Positions 36,483-45,022 of a DNA stretch of 64,000 nucleotides are shown in pieces. This stretch comes from Marinobacter sp. S6332. Lineage in GTDB: Bacteria > Pseudomonadota > Gammaproteobacteria > Pseudomonadales > Oleiphilaceae. How positions within the stretch are numbered: the first letter of the stretch is position 1; each line of letters opens with the position of its first letter. A program made the position numbers and the translations under genes. Below the pieces are notes generated by a model. That model saw nothing but the letters and a program-made list of their open reading frames with translations, was not told the origin of the DNA and did no database searches. The stretch spans positions 186,001 through 250,000 of the forward strand of contig NZ_JALKAP010000001.1 in NCBI RefSeq assembly GCF_023016045.1, given 5' to 3'.

Positions 36483-37352
36483 TTAACTGACCAGGCTGCG
36501 AATGAAAATCGCCGGGCGTACCGGAAGGTCTGAAAGATTCCTTAAAAGCCGCCACTTGAGGCGATCCGAGCGCCCTGACCAATTCGCTGGCAGGCTGATT
36601 TCCATCATCAGGTTGGGGCCAACTTTCGCCATTTTTACCTGCTCTGGAGCCAATCCAACGGAACTGATGGCTTCATGAACCTCTTCAACAAACTCTGCCG
36701 GCGGCGCTGCCAGCAATAACTCACGCACGGCACCCACAGTCATTTTCACCGGGACCAGTATGAAATAGGCGGATATTGCGATCATCATCAGTGGATCTGC
36801 GTACACCGACCATGCCGACAAGCTACCCTGCTCCAACCACCAGGCAATTCCGAACCCCATCAGCACTGCGGCACTGAGAACAGAATCCATAAACCATTGC
36901 CGCTGCTCGGCCACAAGCAACCCGGAAGGTTCCCGACGCTCGGCCCACTTCAGATAAACCCAAACGGCAGCACATCCAAGAACACTCACAGCGGCAAACA
37001 CCAACGCCTTGTCGGCACTGACCGCACGGCCACCATCAAGCACCGCTGCAACCGCAGAGGCCAAAGACAGCACACACACGAGCGTTATAACCAACCCTTT
37101 AATGGCAATCACTAGCGGCTCAACCGCGCCACGGCCAAATGGGTATTCCTTACTGGCCGGGCGGCGAATAATGCGCGCAGCGTAAAGTGACAACAGCGAC
37201 AGCAACAGGCTGACCAGTGAGTAGGCGCCGTCGAACAGAATTACCAGCGAATCAATCCACAAACCCCAAGTAATACCGGCCAGAGCAAACAGGCCAGCGG
37301 CTACCGCAGACAAACTCAGCGCCATGTTTTCCCGCGCTATAAACTTAAACAT
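36483..37352 (-). CDS. cation efflux (CDF-family) transporter
   Basis: The protein has 289 residues with six membrane helices and a C-terminal cytoplasmic domain. The metal-site aspartates are plausible in VILFDGAYSLVS (helix 2) and QRQWFMDSVLSA (helix 5), and RRPASKEYPFGRGAVEPLV is a typical CDF loop. The usual His partners are not obvious, so the exact metal (Zn, Fe, Mn, Co) is open. Divergent from the LysR gene with 95 bases between. Confidence 0.78.
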   Translation of the reverse strand: MFKFIARENMALSLSAVAAGLFALAGITWGLWIDSLVILFDGAYSLVSLLLSLLSLYAARIIRRPASKEYPFGRGAVEPLVIAIKGLVITLVCVLSLASAVAAVLDGGRAVSADKALVFAAVSVLGCAAVWVYLKWAERREPSGLLVAEQRQWFMDSVLSAAVLMGFGIAWWLEQGSLSAWSVYADPLMMIAISAYFILVPVKMTVGAVRELLLAAPPAEFVEEVHEAISSVGLAPEQVKMAKVGPNLMMEISLPANWSGRSDRLKWRLLRNLSDLPVRPAIFIRSLVS

Positions 37353-37413
37353 TTTGATCTCCCGTGAATTACCGGCATATTATCGCTGCATAGCTGACAG
37401 CGTGAGTCGGTGA

Positions 37414-37432
37414 CCGACGGAAAAACCGTCGG
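37414..37432 (+). promoter_or_regulatory. perfect 7-base hairpin or operator before lysR
   Basis: CCGACGG (37414-37420) and CCGTCGG (37426-37432) flank AAAAA, four bases before the AGGAGG of the LysR gene. It could be a transcript hairpin limiting ribosome access, or a dyad bound by a regulator, in the shared lysR/CDF promoter region. Confidence 0.4.
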
Positions 37433-37435
37433 AGC

Positions 37436-37441
37436 AGGAGG
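37436..37441 (+). promoter_or_regulatory. strong ribosome site that decides the TTG start of the LysR gene
   Basis: AGGAGG lies six bases upstream of TTG 37448-37450. No ATG or GTG is better placed, so the TTG is taken as the start. Confidence 0.7.
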
Positions 37442-37447
37442 TTTCTT

Positions 37448-38329
37448 TTGAAAACATCGCAAATACGAGTGTTTCTGGCCGTAGTTCGCAACGGCACCAT
37501 CGCCGCTGCGGCCCGGGAACTGAGCCGAAGCCGTACCACGGTGAGCACGGCCCTGGCGGCACTGGAAGACGAACTTGGCGTGGCACTTTTCGAGCGTAGC
37601 GGCAACCAGCTGCAGCTGACCACCATCGGCCATGCCATAGTGACTGACTGCCGCCGATTTGATCAGGTCGCCGGGCAAATTTTCGCACGCTGCCAGCACC
37701 ACCTCAGCGGGGCCGAATCGGTTTTGCGAATAGCCCGGGACGATTCCATTCCAGAACCGGTATGGCGGGATTTGCTACGCAGGCTCAAGATCCGCTTTCC
37801 CCAGACCAGCCTTTCTGTGTACCTGGCCACCCCCAGGGAATTGCCGCCTCTGGTAAAAAACCAGTCTGTGGATGTGGCCTACGGACTTATGCCTGCGCTG
37901 GCGAGTGAGGGCTACCAATGGTTTCGGGAACTCGCCGATGTGCGCATGCTTACCGTTGCCGCACCGGACCACCCCTTGAGCCAACTGAAACGAGTCACCC
38001 AGGACGATCTCATCAGTTTTACCGAAGTCACCCTGGCGTTTATGGAGAATGATCGGCTGGAGGCAGAGTCGCCGGAAACCGCCAACTACCTGGCCTTTAC
38101 CATGTACGAGCTGATCCGGGATGCAGTGATTGATGGTGCTGGCTGGGCAGACCTACCCCTACCGTTGATAGCGGATGCCCTGAAACAGGAAAAACTCAAG
38201 ATTGTTCACCACCGCAGTGCACGCTGGTGGAAGGTATTCAGCGCCCTGGAATCCGAACAGGCTCAGGGCGGCGCCGTTGTAGGCTGGCTGGCGGAAGAAC
38301 TGGAGCAGTATCTGGAAACAATGGAATAG
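37448..38329 (+). CDS. LysR-family transcriptional regulator
   Basis: The protein has 293 residues. The N-terminal winged helix-turn-helix is AAARELSRSRTTVSTALAAL and ALFERSGNQLQLT; the rest is a LysR effector-binding domain. TTG start, strong AGGAGG. It is divergent from the CDF/DUF3565 pair and nearly abuts (3 bases) the convergent rarD gene, so its target may be the CDF pair. Effector unknown. Confidence 0.85.
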   Translation: MKTSQIRVFLAVVRNGTIAAAARELSRSRTTVSTALAALEDELGVALFERSGNQLQLTTIGHAIVTDCRRFDQVAGQIFARCQHHLSGAESVLRIARDDSIPEPVWRDLLRRLKIRFPQTSLSVYLATPRELPPLVKNQSVDVAYGLMPALASEGYQWFRELADVRMLTVAAPDHPLSQLKRVTQDDLISFTEVTLAFMENDRLEAESPETANYLAFTMYELIRDAVIDGAGWADLPLPLIADALKQEKLKIVHHRSARWWKVFSALESEQAQGGAVVGWLAEELEQYLETME

Positions 38330-38332
38330 GCA

Positions 38333-39223
38333 TCATGCTGCTGCAGGCTTGCCGCGCCCTGCCCAGGCCGACCAGGAATAGATTCCCAGTGCGATCCAGA
38401 TCATCACAAAGCTGATTAATTTTTCCGGGCTCAACGGCTCGCTGAACACCAGCAGCGCAATCAGAAACTGAATGGATGGGTTGATGTACATAAGAAAGCC
38501 GACCGTCGAAAGCCGCAGTCGGCGAGCCGCACCGGCAAAGGCGAGTAAAGGTACCGCTGTCACTATGCCACTGGATAGCAGCAAGAGCGTGGTCGCGGTA
38601 CTTTCCCCGAGGTGAGACATCCCGGCATAACTGAGTGCCGAAAGCGCAAGGAGGCCAACCGGCAAAAGCAGAAGGGTTTCCACAAACAGGCCGGAAAGCC
38701 CGTCCAGTGCCACTTGCTTGCGGAGCAAGCCGTAGGTTCCGAAACTGAACGCTAGCACCAGAGTTATCCAAGGCACCACGCCGAGCAGAAACAGCTGATA
38801 AAGAATCGCGATGGCTGCCAGCACCACAGCCACTATCTGAAGCCGGGAAATACTCTCCTTCAGCACCAGCATGCCCAACCCGACATTCACCAGAGGCGTA
38901 AGAAAGTAACCAAGGCTGGCTTGCAGCACCTGCCGGCTCTCGACCGCATAAATGTACACACCCCAGTTCACCGCAATAAGCACGGCACAGCCAAGCACAT
39001 ACCCTAGCCTGGAGGGTTGCGCCAACGCTGCCTTTACTGGTGGCCAGCGCTTCAGGAAGGTCACAACCACCGCCAGAAAAACGCAGGACCAAAGCACTCG
39101 GTGAATCACCACTTCCCAGGCTGGCACACCGTCGAACAGCGCAAAATACAACGGAAAGCAGCCCCACATAATGTAGGCAGACAAACCGTATGCGACGCCT
39201 TTACTGGTTTCCGGCAGGGCCAT
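38333..39223 (-). CDS. rarD: RarD-type EamA-family permease
   Basis: The protein has 296 residues with ten membrane helices and two EamA repeats. KGVAYGLSAYIMWGCFPLYF at the start and NWGVYIYAVESRQVLQASLG are typical of RarD. These drug/metabolite transporters have no settled substrate (chloramphenicol sensitivity in E. coli gave the name). Monocistronic. Confidence 0.85.
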   Translation of the reverse strand: MALPETSKGVAYGLSAYIMWGCFPLYFALFDGVPAWEVVIHRVLWSCVFLAVVVTFLKRWPPVKAALAQPSRLGYVLGCAVLIAVNWGVYIYAVESRQVLQASLGYFLTPLVNVGLGMLVLKESISRLQIVAVVLAAIAILYQLFLLGVVPWITLVLAFSFGTYGLLRKQVALDGLSGLFVETLLLLPVGLLALSALSYAGMSHLGESTATTLLLLSSGIVTAVPLLAFAGAARRLRLSTVGFLMYINPSIQFLIALLVFSEPLSPEKLISFVMIWIALGIYSWSAWAGRGKPAAA

Positions 39224-39336
39224 TAAATAGCTTCCTTATCATGCTTTGGTGTCGAATTTAACATACCTGAAGGGTTACGCACCTTGGTAATATGTCTTAG
39301 TCTGGGCAAACACGCACCTGGCAGAGAGAACTTGTT

Positions 39337-39717
39337 ATGAAAACCGCACAGGATTTTGTTGCAGAAGCAAAACAGCAGATTGAAGAAATACCTCTGGAAA
39401 GAGCCGAGAGCGCCATTCAAGCCGCAGATCTGCTACTGGATGTGCGTGATGGAGATGAATACCGGCATAGCCATATCCCCCACGCCACACACGTATCCCG
39501 GGGAACTCTGGAGTTCAAGTTCAGCGCCGACCCGGCACTTGCCAATCGGGACATGAAAATTGTGCTGTATTGCAAAACCTCGGGTCGCTCGGCTTTGAGT
39601 GCAAAAGCCCTGAAAGAAATGGGCTATCTGCACGTACAATCTATCGAAGGCGGGTTTGATGCCTGGCAAGAAGCCGGTATGCCTGTTAGCAAGCGGGAAC
39701 TGCCTTCCTTCGATTAA
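39337..39717 (+). CDS. rhodanese-like sulfurtransferase
   Basis: The protein has 126 residues and is a single rhodanese domain. The catalytic Cys is C79 in VLYCKTSGRSALSA; LDVRDGDEYRHSHIPHA is the conserved entry motif. No signal peptide, so cytoplasmic. It probably carries sulfur as persulfide or binds oxyanions. The diguanylate cyclase gene starts 42 bases later. Confidence 0.87.
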   Translation: MKTAQDFVAEAKQQIEEIPLERAESAIQAADLLLDVRDGDEYRHSHIPHATHVSRGTLEFKFSADPALANRDMKIVLYCKTSGRSALSAKALKEMGYLHVQSIEGGFDAWQEAGMPVSKRELPSFD

Positions 39718-39759
39718 TAATTGCTATACTGCGCCCAAAATTGCCACAAACTGACGCTA

Positions 39760-40746
39760 ATGACTACTCATAAAGCCGATCACAGGATTCCCGTTAAGGA
39801 GCTTGGCCCCGCCGCCCCTGCGGAGCCTGTGGTTGCTAAAGGGCTTGGTGCTGACAGTGCCGCGCTCCAGAAAATTCTCGATAGTCTTGATGCTCTGGTA
39901 TACGTGGCAGACTTCGAAACCCACGAGTTGCTGTATATGAATGGTTATGGCAAAAACATGCTGGATGAAGTCGAGAAAGGGAAGAAGTGCTGGCAAGTGC
40001 TGCAAAACGCCGATGGCCCCTGCAGTTTCTGCACAAACCACTTGTTAGTTGATAGCTCGGGTAACGCCACCGGTGTCCATGTATGGGAATTTCAAAACAG
40101 GGTAAACAAACACTGGTACCAGTGCCGGGACCTGGCCATCAGATGGACAGACGGGCGCCTGGTTCGCCTGGAAATTGCCACCGACATTACTGACCGCAAA
40201 AACATGGAAATAGCCCTGCAGAATGCGCAACAGAGGGCAGAAGCCACTTCCCTGCAGGATGAACTGACACAGCTGAACAACCGCCGAGCATTTTTTCAGC
40301 TTGGGGGTCAGTTCTTAAAGCAAGCAAAACGGCGCAACACACCTATCGCAGCGATCATGTTTGATTTGGATCACTTCAAACTAATCAACGATACTTATGG
40401 CCACGAAGCCGGGGATGCGGTTCTCAGGGAAGTGGGAAGTTTGCTGCTAGCCGAAGTGCGAGAGTCGGATATCGCCGCGCGCATTGGGGGCGAAGAATTT
40501 GCCGTCTTACTGCCAGAGTCTTCTCAGGAGCACGCAATGGAACTTGCTGAGCGGCTGCGCAACGCACTTGATAGCCTAAAGGTAAGATACAAGCAGACGG
40601 AGCTTAGACCAACCGCAAGCTTCGGTGTTGCCATGTTGACGCCGGACGATGACCGGCTTGAGTCGTTGCTATCGCGCGCCGATGAAGCCATGTATCTATC
40701 CAAGTCCGATGGTCGAAACCGCGTACACCTTTTCCCGCAATTCTAA
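39760..40746 (+). CDS. PAS-GGDEF diguanylate cyclase
   Basis: The protein has 328 residues from the ATG at 39760; a TTG at 39721 is less likely. An N-terminal PAS domain (ALVYVADFETHELLYMNGYG) contains the Cys cluster GKKCWQVLQ ... GPCSFC. The GGDEF domain is intact: DELTQLNNRRAF, DLDHFKLINDTYGHEAGD and ARIGGEEFAVL, with RESD as the inhibitory RxxD site. It is soluble, so it should sense a cytoplasmic signal. Probably feeds the c-di-GMP pool read by PelD. Confidence 0.9.
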   Translation: MTTHKADHRIPVKELGPAAPAEPVVAKGLGADSAALQKILDSLDALVYVADFETHELLYMNGYGKNMLDEVEKGKKCWQVLQNADGPCSFCTNHLLVDSSGNATGVHVWEFQNRVNKHWYQCRDLAIRWTDGRLVRLEIATDITDRKNMEIALQNAQQRAEATSLQDELTQLNNRRAFFQLGGQFLKQAKRRNTPIAAIMFDLDHFKLINDTYGHEAGDAVLREVGSLLLAEVRESDIAARIGGEEFAVLLPESSQEHAMELAERLRNALDSLKVRYKQTELRPTASFGVAMLTPDDDRLESLLSRADEAMYLSKSDGRNRVHLFPQF

Positions 40747-40836
40747 GCCAAGCGCAAAGCAAGGCCTGAGAGAACCGCGGGGTTAGCTAAAAAGGGTCAG
40801 TGCAAGAATGTTTGAACTCACTCCTCTGTCTATGGA

Positions 40837-41262
40837 CTAGGGCCGACGCGTAACTGCCATGGTCAGACGCGAAATGCAGGAGGTTTTGCCTTCCTCGTTG
40901 GTCATACGAATCTCCCATACTTGGGTAGAGCTGCCGATATGAAGAGGCCTGGCGGTTCCATATACCCAGCCCTTAGTAACAGGACGTATGTGGTTGGCGT
41001 TAATTTCCAACCCTACCGCAACAGTGGACGGGTCTTTCAGGCAGCAGTTTGCTGCCATGCTGCCAAGCGTTTCCGCTAAAACCACTGATGAGCCGCCATG
41101 CAAAATACCAAACGGCTGAACCGTGCGCTCATCAACGGGAATGCGGCCTGTTACGTAGTCATCCCCAATTTCCGTGTACTCAATACCCATGTGGGAAACT
41201 GCCGTATTAGCACTGGCTTTCGCCAACTGCTCAAGATCCGGTGTACGGGTCCAGATTGCCAT
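40837..41262 (-). CDS. hotdog-fold acyl-CoA thioesterase (YdiI/EntH-like)
   Basis: The protein has 141 residues. GILHGGSSVVLAETLGSMAAN is the core hotdog helix with the catalytic Glu of the PaaI/YdiI group, and the protein ends in the usual beta strands (ISRLTMAVTRR). It hydrolyses an acyl- or aryl-CoA; candidates are 1,4-dihydroxy-2-naphthoyl-CoA (MenI) or phenylacetyl-type thioesters. Nothing nearby fixes the substrate. Confidence 0.82.
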   Translation of the reverse strand: MAIWTRTPDLEQLAKASANTAVSHMGIEYTEIGDDYVTGRIPVDERTVQPFGILHGGSSVVLAETLGSMAANCCLKDPSTVAVGLEINANHIRPVTKGWVYGTARPLHIGSSTQVWEIRMTNEEGKTSCISRLTMAVTRRP

Positions 41263-41307
41263 ACTGATAGAACTCTCTAGCTAGTTTGATAGATTACCCC
41301 TGTCGCC

Positions 41308-42144
41308 CTATGGCTGAAGGGACATGTAGCGGGCCGTATACTCGCTGATAAGCGAGTCCAAGCGGCCAGAATTGAGTAGTGTATACAAGCGGTCAGCAAT
41401 TCGCTCACGGAGTTCAAACGTATTGCACGGCGATTTTTTGGAAAACGTGTAGAACAATCCTTCGGTACTGACGGGAACATCCAGAGCGACAAACTCGTCT
41501 GCAAACCCCAAACGTTGCAGTTTTACTTGCCCTTGCAGCCGCTCATACAAAACGTAATCAACACGCCTAGCAAGCGCCATTTCAAACGACTGTTCGATTG
41601 TCCGCACACCGACTATATCCAAACTCTTTTGGGCGAAGCTGTCAAACTCTTGCCCAAAGCTGTTATTGATCAGTGTACCTCCGTGCTTGCCTTGCAGATC
41701 CGCCCAGTGGCGATATTCGAACGCTCTATCTTTAGGTACCCACACGGATACCGTAAGTTGGGTAAACGGCGGCAATAGGTAATCCATGTACTGGATGCGC
41801 TCAGGGGTGATGAAAGCCCCGGCAATCATATCCAGCTCACCATATCTGGCATGGCGCTGCACCCGAGCCCAAGAGCCGAGGCTCTTAACCTCAAGCTTGA
41901 GCCCAAGGGGTTCAAGTATTTCCGCCAGTAATGCCGTGGCAACGCCCGTAAGCGTCCCCGGCTCCCGGGGGTCTTCCCAAAGTAGCGGCGGATACTCGGG
42001 GTTACCACTCACCGTTAACGTTTTACAGTAGCGCTCTTCCGTCAATCCCGGTTTGCACAACACCATTACTGCCAGCAGCAAAAAAGAAAGTCTGGCAGAG
42101 ACGCCGAGCGAATGTTTTATATGAGCTAACACGTTAGCGAGCAT
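41308..42144 (-). CDS. periplasmic family-3 solute-binding protein
   Basis: The protein has 278 residues. A signal peptide (about 1-35, SFLLLAVMVLCKPG) precedes a two-lobed family-3 domain: PPLLWEDPREPGTLTGVATA, LDMIAGAFITPERIQYMDYL, QGKHGGTLINNSFGQEFDSF. No permease or ATPase genes are adjacent, so it may be an orphan binder rather than part of an amino-acid importer. Proteins of this single-gene type are common in marine gammaproteobacteria; no function is assigned here. Confidence 0.78.
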   Translation of the reverse strand: MLANVLAHIKHSLGVSARLSFLLLAVMVLCKPGLTEERYCKTLTVSGNPEYPPLLWEDPREPGTLTGVATALLAEILEPLGLKLEVKSLGSWARVQRHARYGELDMIAGAFITPERIQYMDYLLPPFTQLTVSVWVPKDRAFEYRHWADLQGKHGGTLINNSFGQEFDSFAQKSLDIVGVRTIEQSFEMALARRVDYVLYERLQGQVKLQRLGFADEFVALDVPVSTEGLFYTFSKKSPCNTFELRERIADRLYTLLNSGRLDSLISEYTARYMSLQP

Positions 42145-42426
42145 CCTGTTCTCGGGTTTTCAGCCACAAATTGACGCCGGAGCTATCGATGTACCCGGCA
42201 TGCCTTCTCAAACTCTTAAGCGTAATGGTCTGTATACTTCAATATCAGATCTTCGTACAGGTCTTCCGCTTTAATCAGTATAGACGCTCTCAAATCCAAG
42301 CACCCTCAGCTTGCGTAAAAAGACTCCTATCCTAACGGTTGAATTAATACGCTAGCAGCACAAGACAAAAGAACAAGTCAGGTAAAAATAGGTGACTTTC
42401 ACTTCACGACGACAAGGACCAGTATT

Positions 42427-43110
42427 ATGAAGATCCTAATGGTACTTACCTCACACGACCAGATGGGCGATACCGGGCACAAAACCGGTTTTTGGCTGGA
42501 AGAGTTTACCGCGCCCTATTACGTCTTCCGCGATGCCGGCGCAGACATCACCATCGCATCACCGAAAGGTGGAAAACCGCCCGTCGACCCCAACAGCGAA
42601 GCCGATGAAGCGCTGACCGATACCACGCGCCGCTTTCAGGCAGATGCCCACGCCAAGGAATCCCTCGCTAGCACAAAGAAACTGAGCGATGTGCAGATGA
42701 ACGAGTTTGATGCGGTCTTCTATCCCGGTGGTCACGGCCCTCTATGGGATTTGGTTAACGATGACAATTCCATCGCTCTGCTCAAGGCCGCTTATGAGCA
42801 AGACAAAGTCATTGGTGCTGTATGCCATGCGCCAGCGGTGTTCAAAAATGTTGAGATTAAGCCAGCTCAAAATCTCGTTGGCGGTCGCCAAGTAACCGGC
42901 TTTAGCAACAGCGAAGAAGAGGCAGCTGGCCTTACCGCTGTGGTGCCCTTTCTGTTGGAAGACATGCTGAAAGAAAACACAGCAACCTACTCCAAAGGCG
43001 ACGACTGGGCGCCGCATATCGTTGTGGACGGCAAGCTGATTACCGGTCAGAACCCGGCTTCGTCCGAGGGCGCGGCCAAGGCTGTAGTGCAAACTCTCCA
43101 GCAAGACTGA
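42427..43110 (+). CDS. DJ-1/PfpI-family protein, Hsp31-like (possible glyoxalase III or deglycase)
   Basis: The protein has 227 residues. The nucleophile is C133 in IGAVCHAPAVF, followed by H134; PGGHGPLWDL is the conserved Gly-rich loop. The N-terminal HKTGFWLEEFTAPYYVF is typical of the Hsp31/YDR533C branch, which converts methylglyoxal to lactate without cofactor or acts as a holdase. AAGGA lies about nine bases before the ATG. A hairpin follows (43128-43156). Confidence 0.85.
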   Translation: MKILMVLTSHDQMGDTGHKTGFWLEEFTAPYYVFRDAGADITIASPKGGKPPVDPNSEADEALTDTTRRFQADAHAKESLASTKKLSDVQMNEFDAVFYPGGHGPLWDLVNDDNSIALLKAAYEQDKVIGAVCHAPAVFKNVEIKPAQNLVGGRQVTGFSNSEEEAAGLTAVVPFLLEDMLKENTATYSKGDDWAPHIVVDGKLITGQNPASSEGAAKAVVQTLQQD

Positions 43111-43127
43111 CAGCACAATAGCTGCGA

Positions 43128-43156
43128 CCCCGGCTTGGCATCTCGCTTGGCCGGGG
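43128..43156 (+). terminator. terminator-like hairpin after the DJ-1-like gene
   Basis: CCCCGGC (43128-43134) pairs with GCCGGGG (43150-43156) around a 15-base loop, followed by CATTCTT. Position just after the stop at 43110 suggests transcription ends here. Confidence 0.6.
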
Positions 43157-43250
43157 CATTCTTGCGGATACGATCTCCGGCAATTAAGCACCAACATTCG
43201 CCAGTCTGTGCTAACGTTTTGAAGAACATCTTAAAAGGCTGGTTTTTTTC

Positions 43251-43979
43251 ATGAGTAATCCAAAACACACTCTTTTCTGGATGACGCTCTTCCTCGCGGT
43301 TGTCGCAGTTGTTGGCGTACTGATCCACAAACCTCTAGCTTCTGCATTTATGGCCAACTGGGTTTTCAACCTGCTGATTGTTGGCGTGTTACTTATCGGT
43401 ATCGGCCTCACCTATCGTCAGGTATTTATCCTGTTTCCAGAACTGCGCTGGGTTTCCCAGTTCCGCACGGGCCACTCTGGCCTTTCGGTATTGCAGGAAC
43501 CCCGCTTGCTCAAGCCTCTGGCCCGGCAGTTGGGTGAAGAATCCAAGCGCGACCGCTTCACACTTTCTACCATGTCTCTTCGTACCGTTCTGGATGGCAT
43601 TCACTCAAGAATGGATGAGCAGCGGGAGATCACCCGTTATTTTATCAGCCTGTTGGTTTTTCTCGGGCTCCTAGGCACCTTCTGGGGCTTGCTCGGCACC
43701 ATAAATGCAGTGGGTGAAGTGATTACCAATCTGGACATGGGCCAAGGAGATTTTGGCAAAGTGTTCGCAGATCTCCAAGCTGGGCTACTTACGCCGCTAC
43801 AAGGCATGGGCACCGCGTTCAGCTCATCTCTTTTTGGCCTTGGGGGGTCGTTAATACTCGGCTTTCTCGATATTCAGGCTGGCCATGCCCAAAACCGCTT
43901 CTACGATGGGCTGGAAGAATGGCTTACCGGTGTAACCAACCTGCTAGACCCATTCACCAGCAATGAACCCCAGCCATGA
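43251..43979 (+). CDS. MotA/TolQ/ExbB-like proton-channel subunit
   Basis: The protein has 242 residues with four membrane helices: two N-terminal (about 9-30 and 36-56), a cytoplasmic loop of about 85 residues, then LLVFLGLLGTFWGLLGTINA and GMGTAFSSSLFGLGGSLILG, which are the conserved channel helices. Chaperone, pilus and flagellar genes are absent, so it is not a flagellar stator by context. It overlaps the OmpA/MotB-like gene by 4 bases, so they form one complex. Likely an ion-driven inner-membrane motor acting on the cell wall. Confidence 0.8.
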   Translation: MSNPKHTLFWMTLFLAVVAVVGVLIHKPLASAFMANWVFNLLIVGVLLIGIGLTYRQVFILFPELRWVSQFRTGHSGLSVLQEPRLLKPLARQLGEESKRDRFTLSTMSLRTVLDGIHSRMDEQREITRYFISLLVFLGLLGTFWGLLGTINAVGEVITNLDMGQGDFGKVFADLQAGLLTPLQGMGTAFSSSLFGLGGSLILGFLDIQAGHAQNRFYDGLEEWLTGVTNLLDPFTSNEPQP

Positions 43980-45022
43980 TCGGTTCCAGACGCCGAAGCC
44001 GCAGTAATATCAATGTATGGCCAGGGTACGTAGACGCACTCTCGGCCCTATTAATGCTGGTGATATTCATGCTGCTGGTTTACGTGGTGAGCCAGCTTTA
44101 CCTTTCCCAAACGCTATCGGACCGCAATTCCGAGTTGGCCCGCCTGAACCAGCGCTTGAGTGAAATATCACAACTTCTAGGGCTGGAGCAAAGCAAAACC
44201 GAAGCGCTGGAGCAGCAAATGCTCACGGTTCAAAGCAACTTCAGCGACAGCCAAGCTGAAAACGAAGACCTACAAAACCGGCTGGATGCCGCCCGCAATC
44301 AGCTTATGCAGCAAACCGCCGATGCCGAAGCCCGCGCAGAAAGGCTGGCAAATATGAATCAAGAACTGGACGACAAGGAAGAGCTTTCCATTAGCCAGCA
44401 GAACATGATTTTGCGGCTATCCAACCAAATAGCATCACTCCAAAATCAACTGCGCCAGATAACCGCTGCCCTTAAACTGCAGCAGGAAATGACTGCAGAT
44501 AAAGAAGGTGAGCTAGAAAAAGTCAGTCAACGCTTGAACACCTTACTGGCGGAACGCGTCAACCAACTGGAGCAGTACCAATCTGAATTCTTCTCGCGGC
44601 TAAGGAATATTCTGGCCGCCAATGAAAACATTCGGGTGGTCGGCGACCGCTTTCTGCTGCCTTCGGAACTGCTGTTTGCATCCGGCTCCGCACGGCTAGG
44701 GGCAGAAGGTAAGCGCGAACTTGATAAACTCGCCGGCGTTCTGCTTGAAGTGGTCAAAACTATACCGGCGGATCTCGATTGGATTCTGCGTATTGATGGC
44801 CACACCGACCTAATACCCATCAACACGCCGCAGTTTCCCTCCAACTGGGAACTTTCAACCGCCCGAGCGGTGGCCGTTGTTCGCTACTTGGCGGATCAGG
44901 ACGTGCCACAAAACCGAATGGTTGCGGCAGGATTTGGCGAATTCTTCCCGGTTGCGAAGGGCACCACACCAGAGGCTTTGCAAAAAAATCGACGCATCGA
45001 AATCAAGTTGACGGATCGCTAA
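43976..45022 (+). CDS. MotB/OmpA-like peptidoglycan-binding protein with long coiled coil
   Basis: The protein has 348 residues. One N-terminal helix (PGYVDALSALLMLVIFMLLV) carries D20 at the place of the proton-binding Asp of MotB. Residues about 50-205 form a coiled coil (LARLNQRLSEISQLLGLEQS and onward). The C-terminus is an OmpA-type wall-binding domain with IDGHTDLIPI and NRRIEIKL. Together with the upstream channel protein it resembles a stator, but the coiled coil is much longer than in flagellar MotB. It ends 4 bases into the convergent panE gene. Confidence 0.82.
   Translation: MIGSRRRSRSNINVWPGYVDALSALLMLVIFMLLVYVVSQLYLSQTLSDRNSELARLNQRLSEISQLLGLEQSKTEALEQQMLTVQSNFSDSQAENEDLQNRLDAARNQLMQQTADAEARAERLANMNQELDDKEELSISQQNMILRLSNQIASLQNQLRQITAALKLQQEMTADKEGELEKVSQRLNTLLAERVNQLEQYQSEFFSRLRNILAANENIRVVGDRFLLPSELLFASGSARLGAEGKRELDKLAGVLLEVVKTIPADLDWILRIDGHTDLIPINTPQFPSNWELSTARAVAVVRYLADQDVPQNRMVAAGFGEFFPVAKGTTPEALQKNRRIEIKLTDR

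Noticed and set aside
38238-39167. Long open frame on the minus strand within the rarD region (309 codons)
   Set aside because: It is in another frame of rarD, lacks family similarity and reflects the GC-rich third codon positions.
43251-45022. Zorya-type antiviral system (ZorA/ZorB-like pair)
   Set aside because: MotA/MotB-like proteins alone do not define Zorya; no ZorC, ZorD or ZorE gene is beside them, and PanE follows directly.
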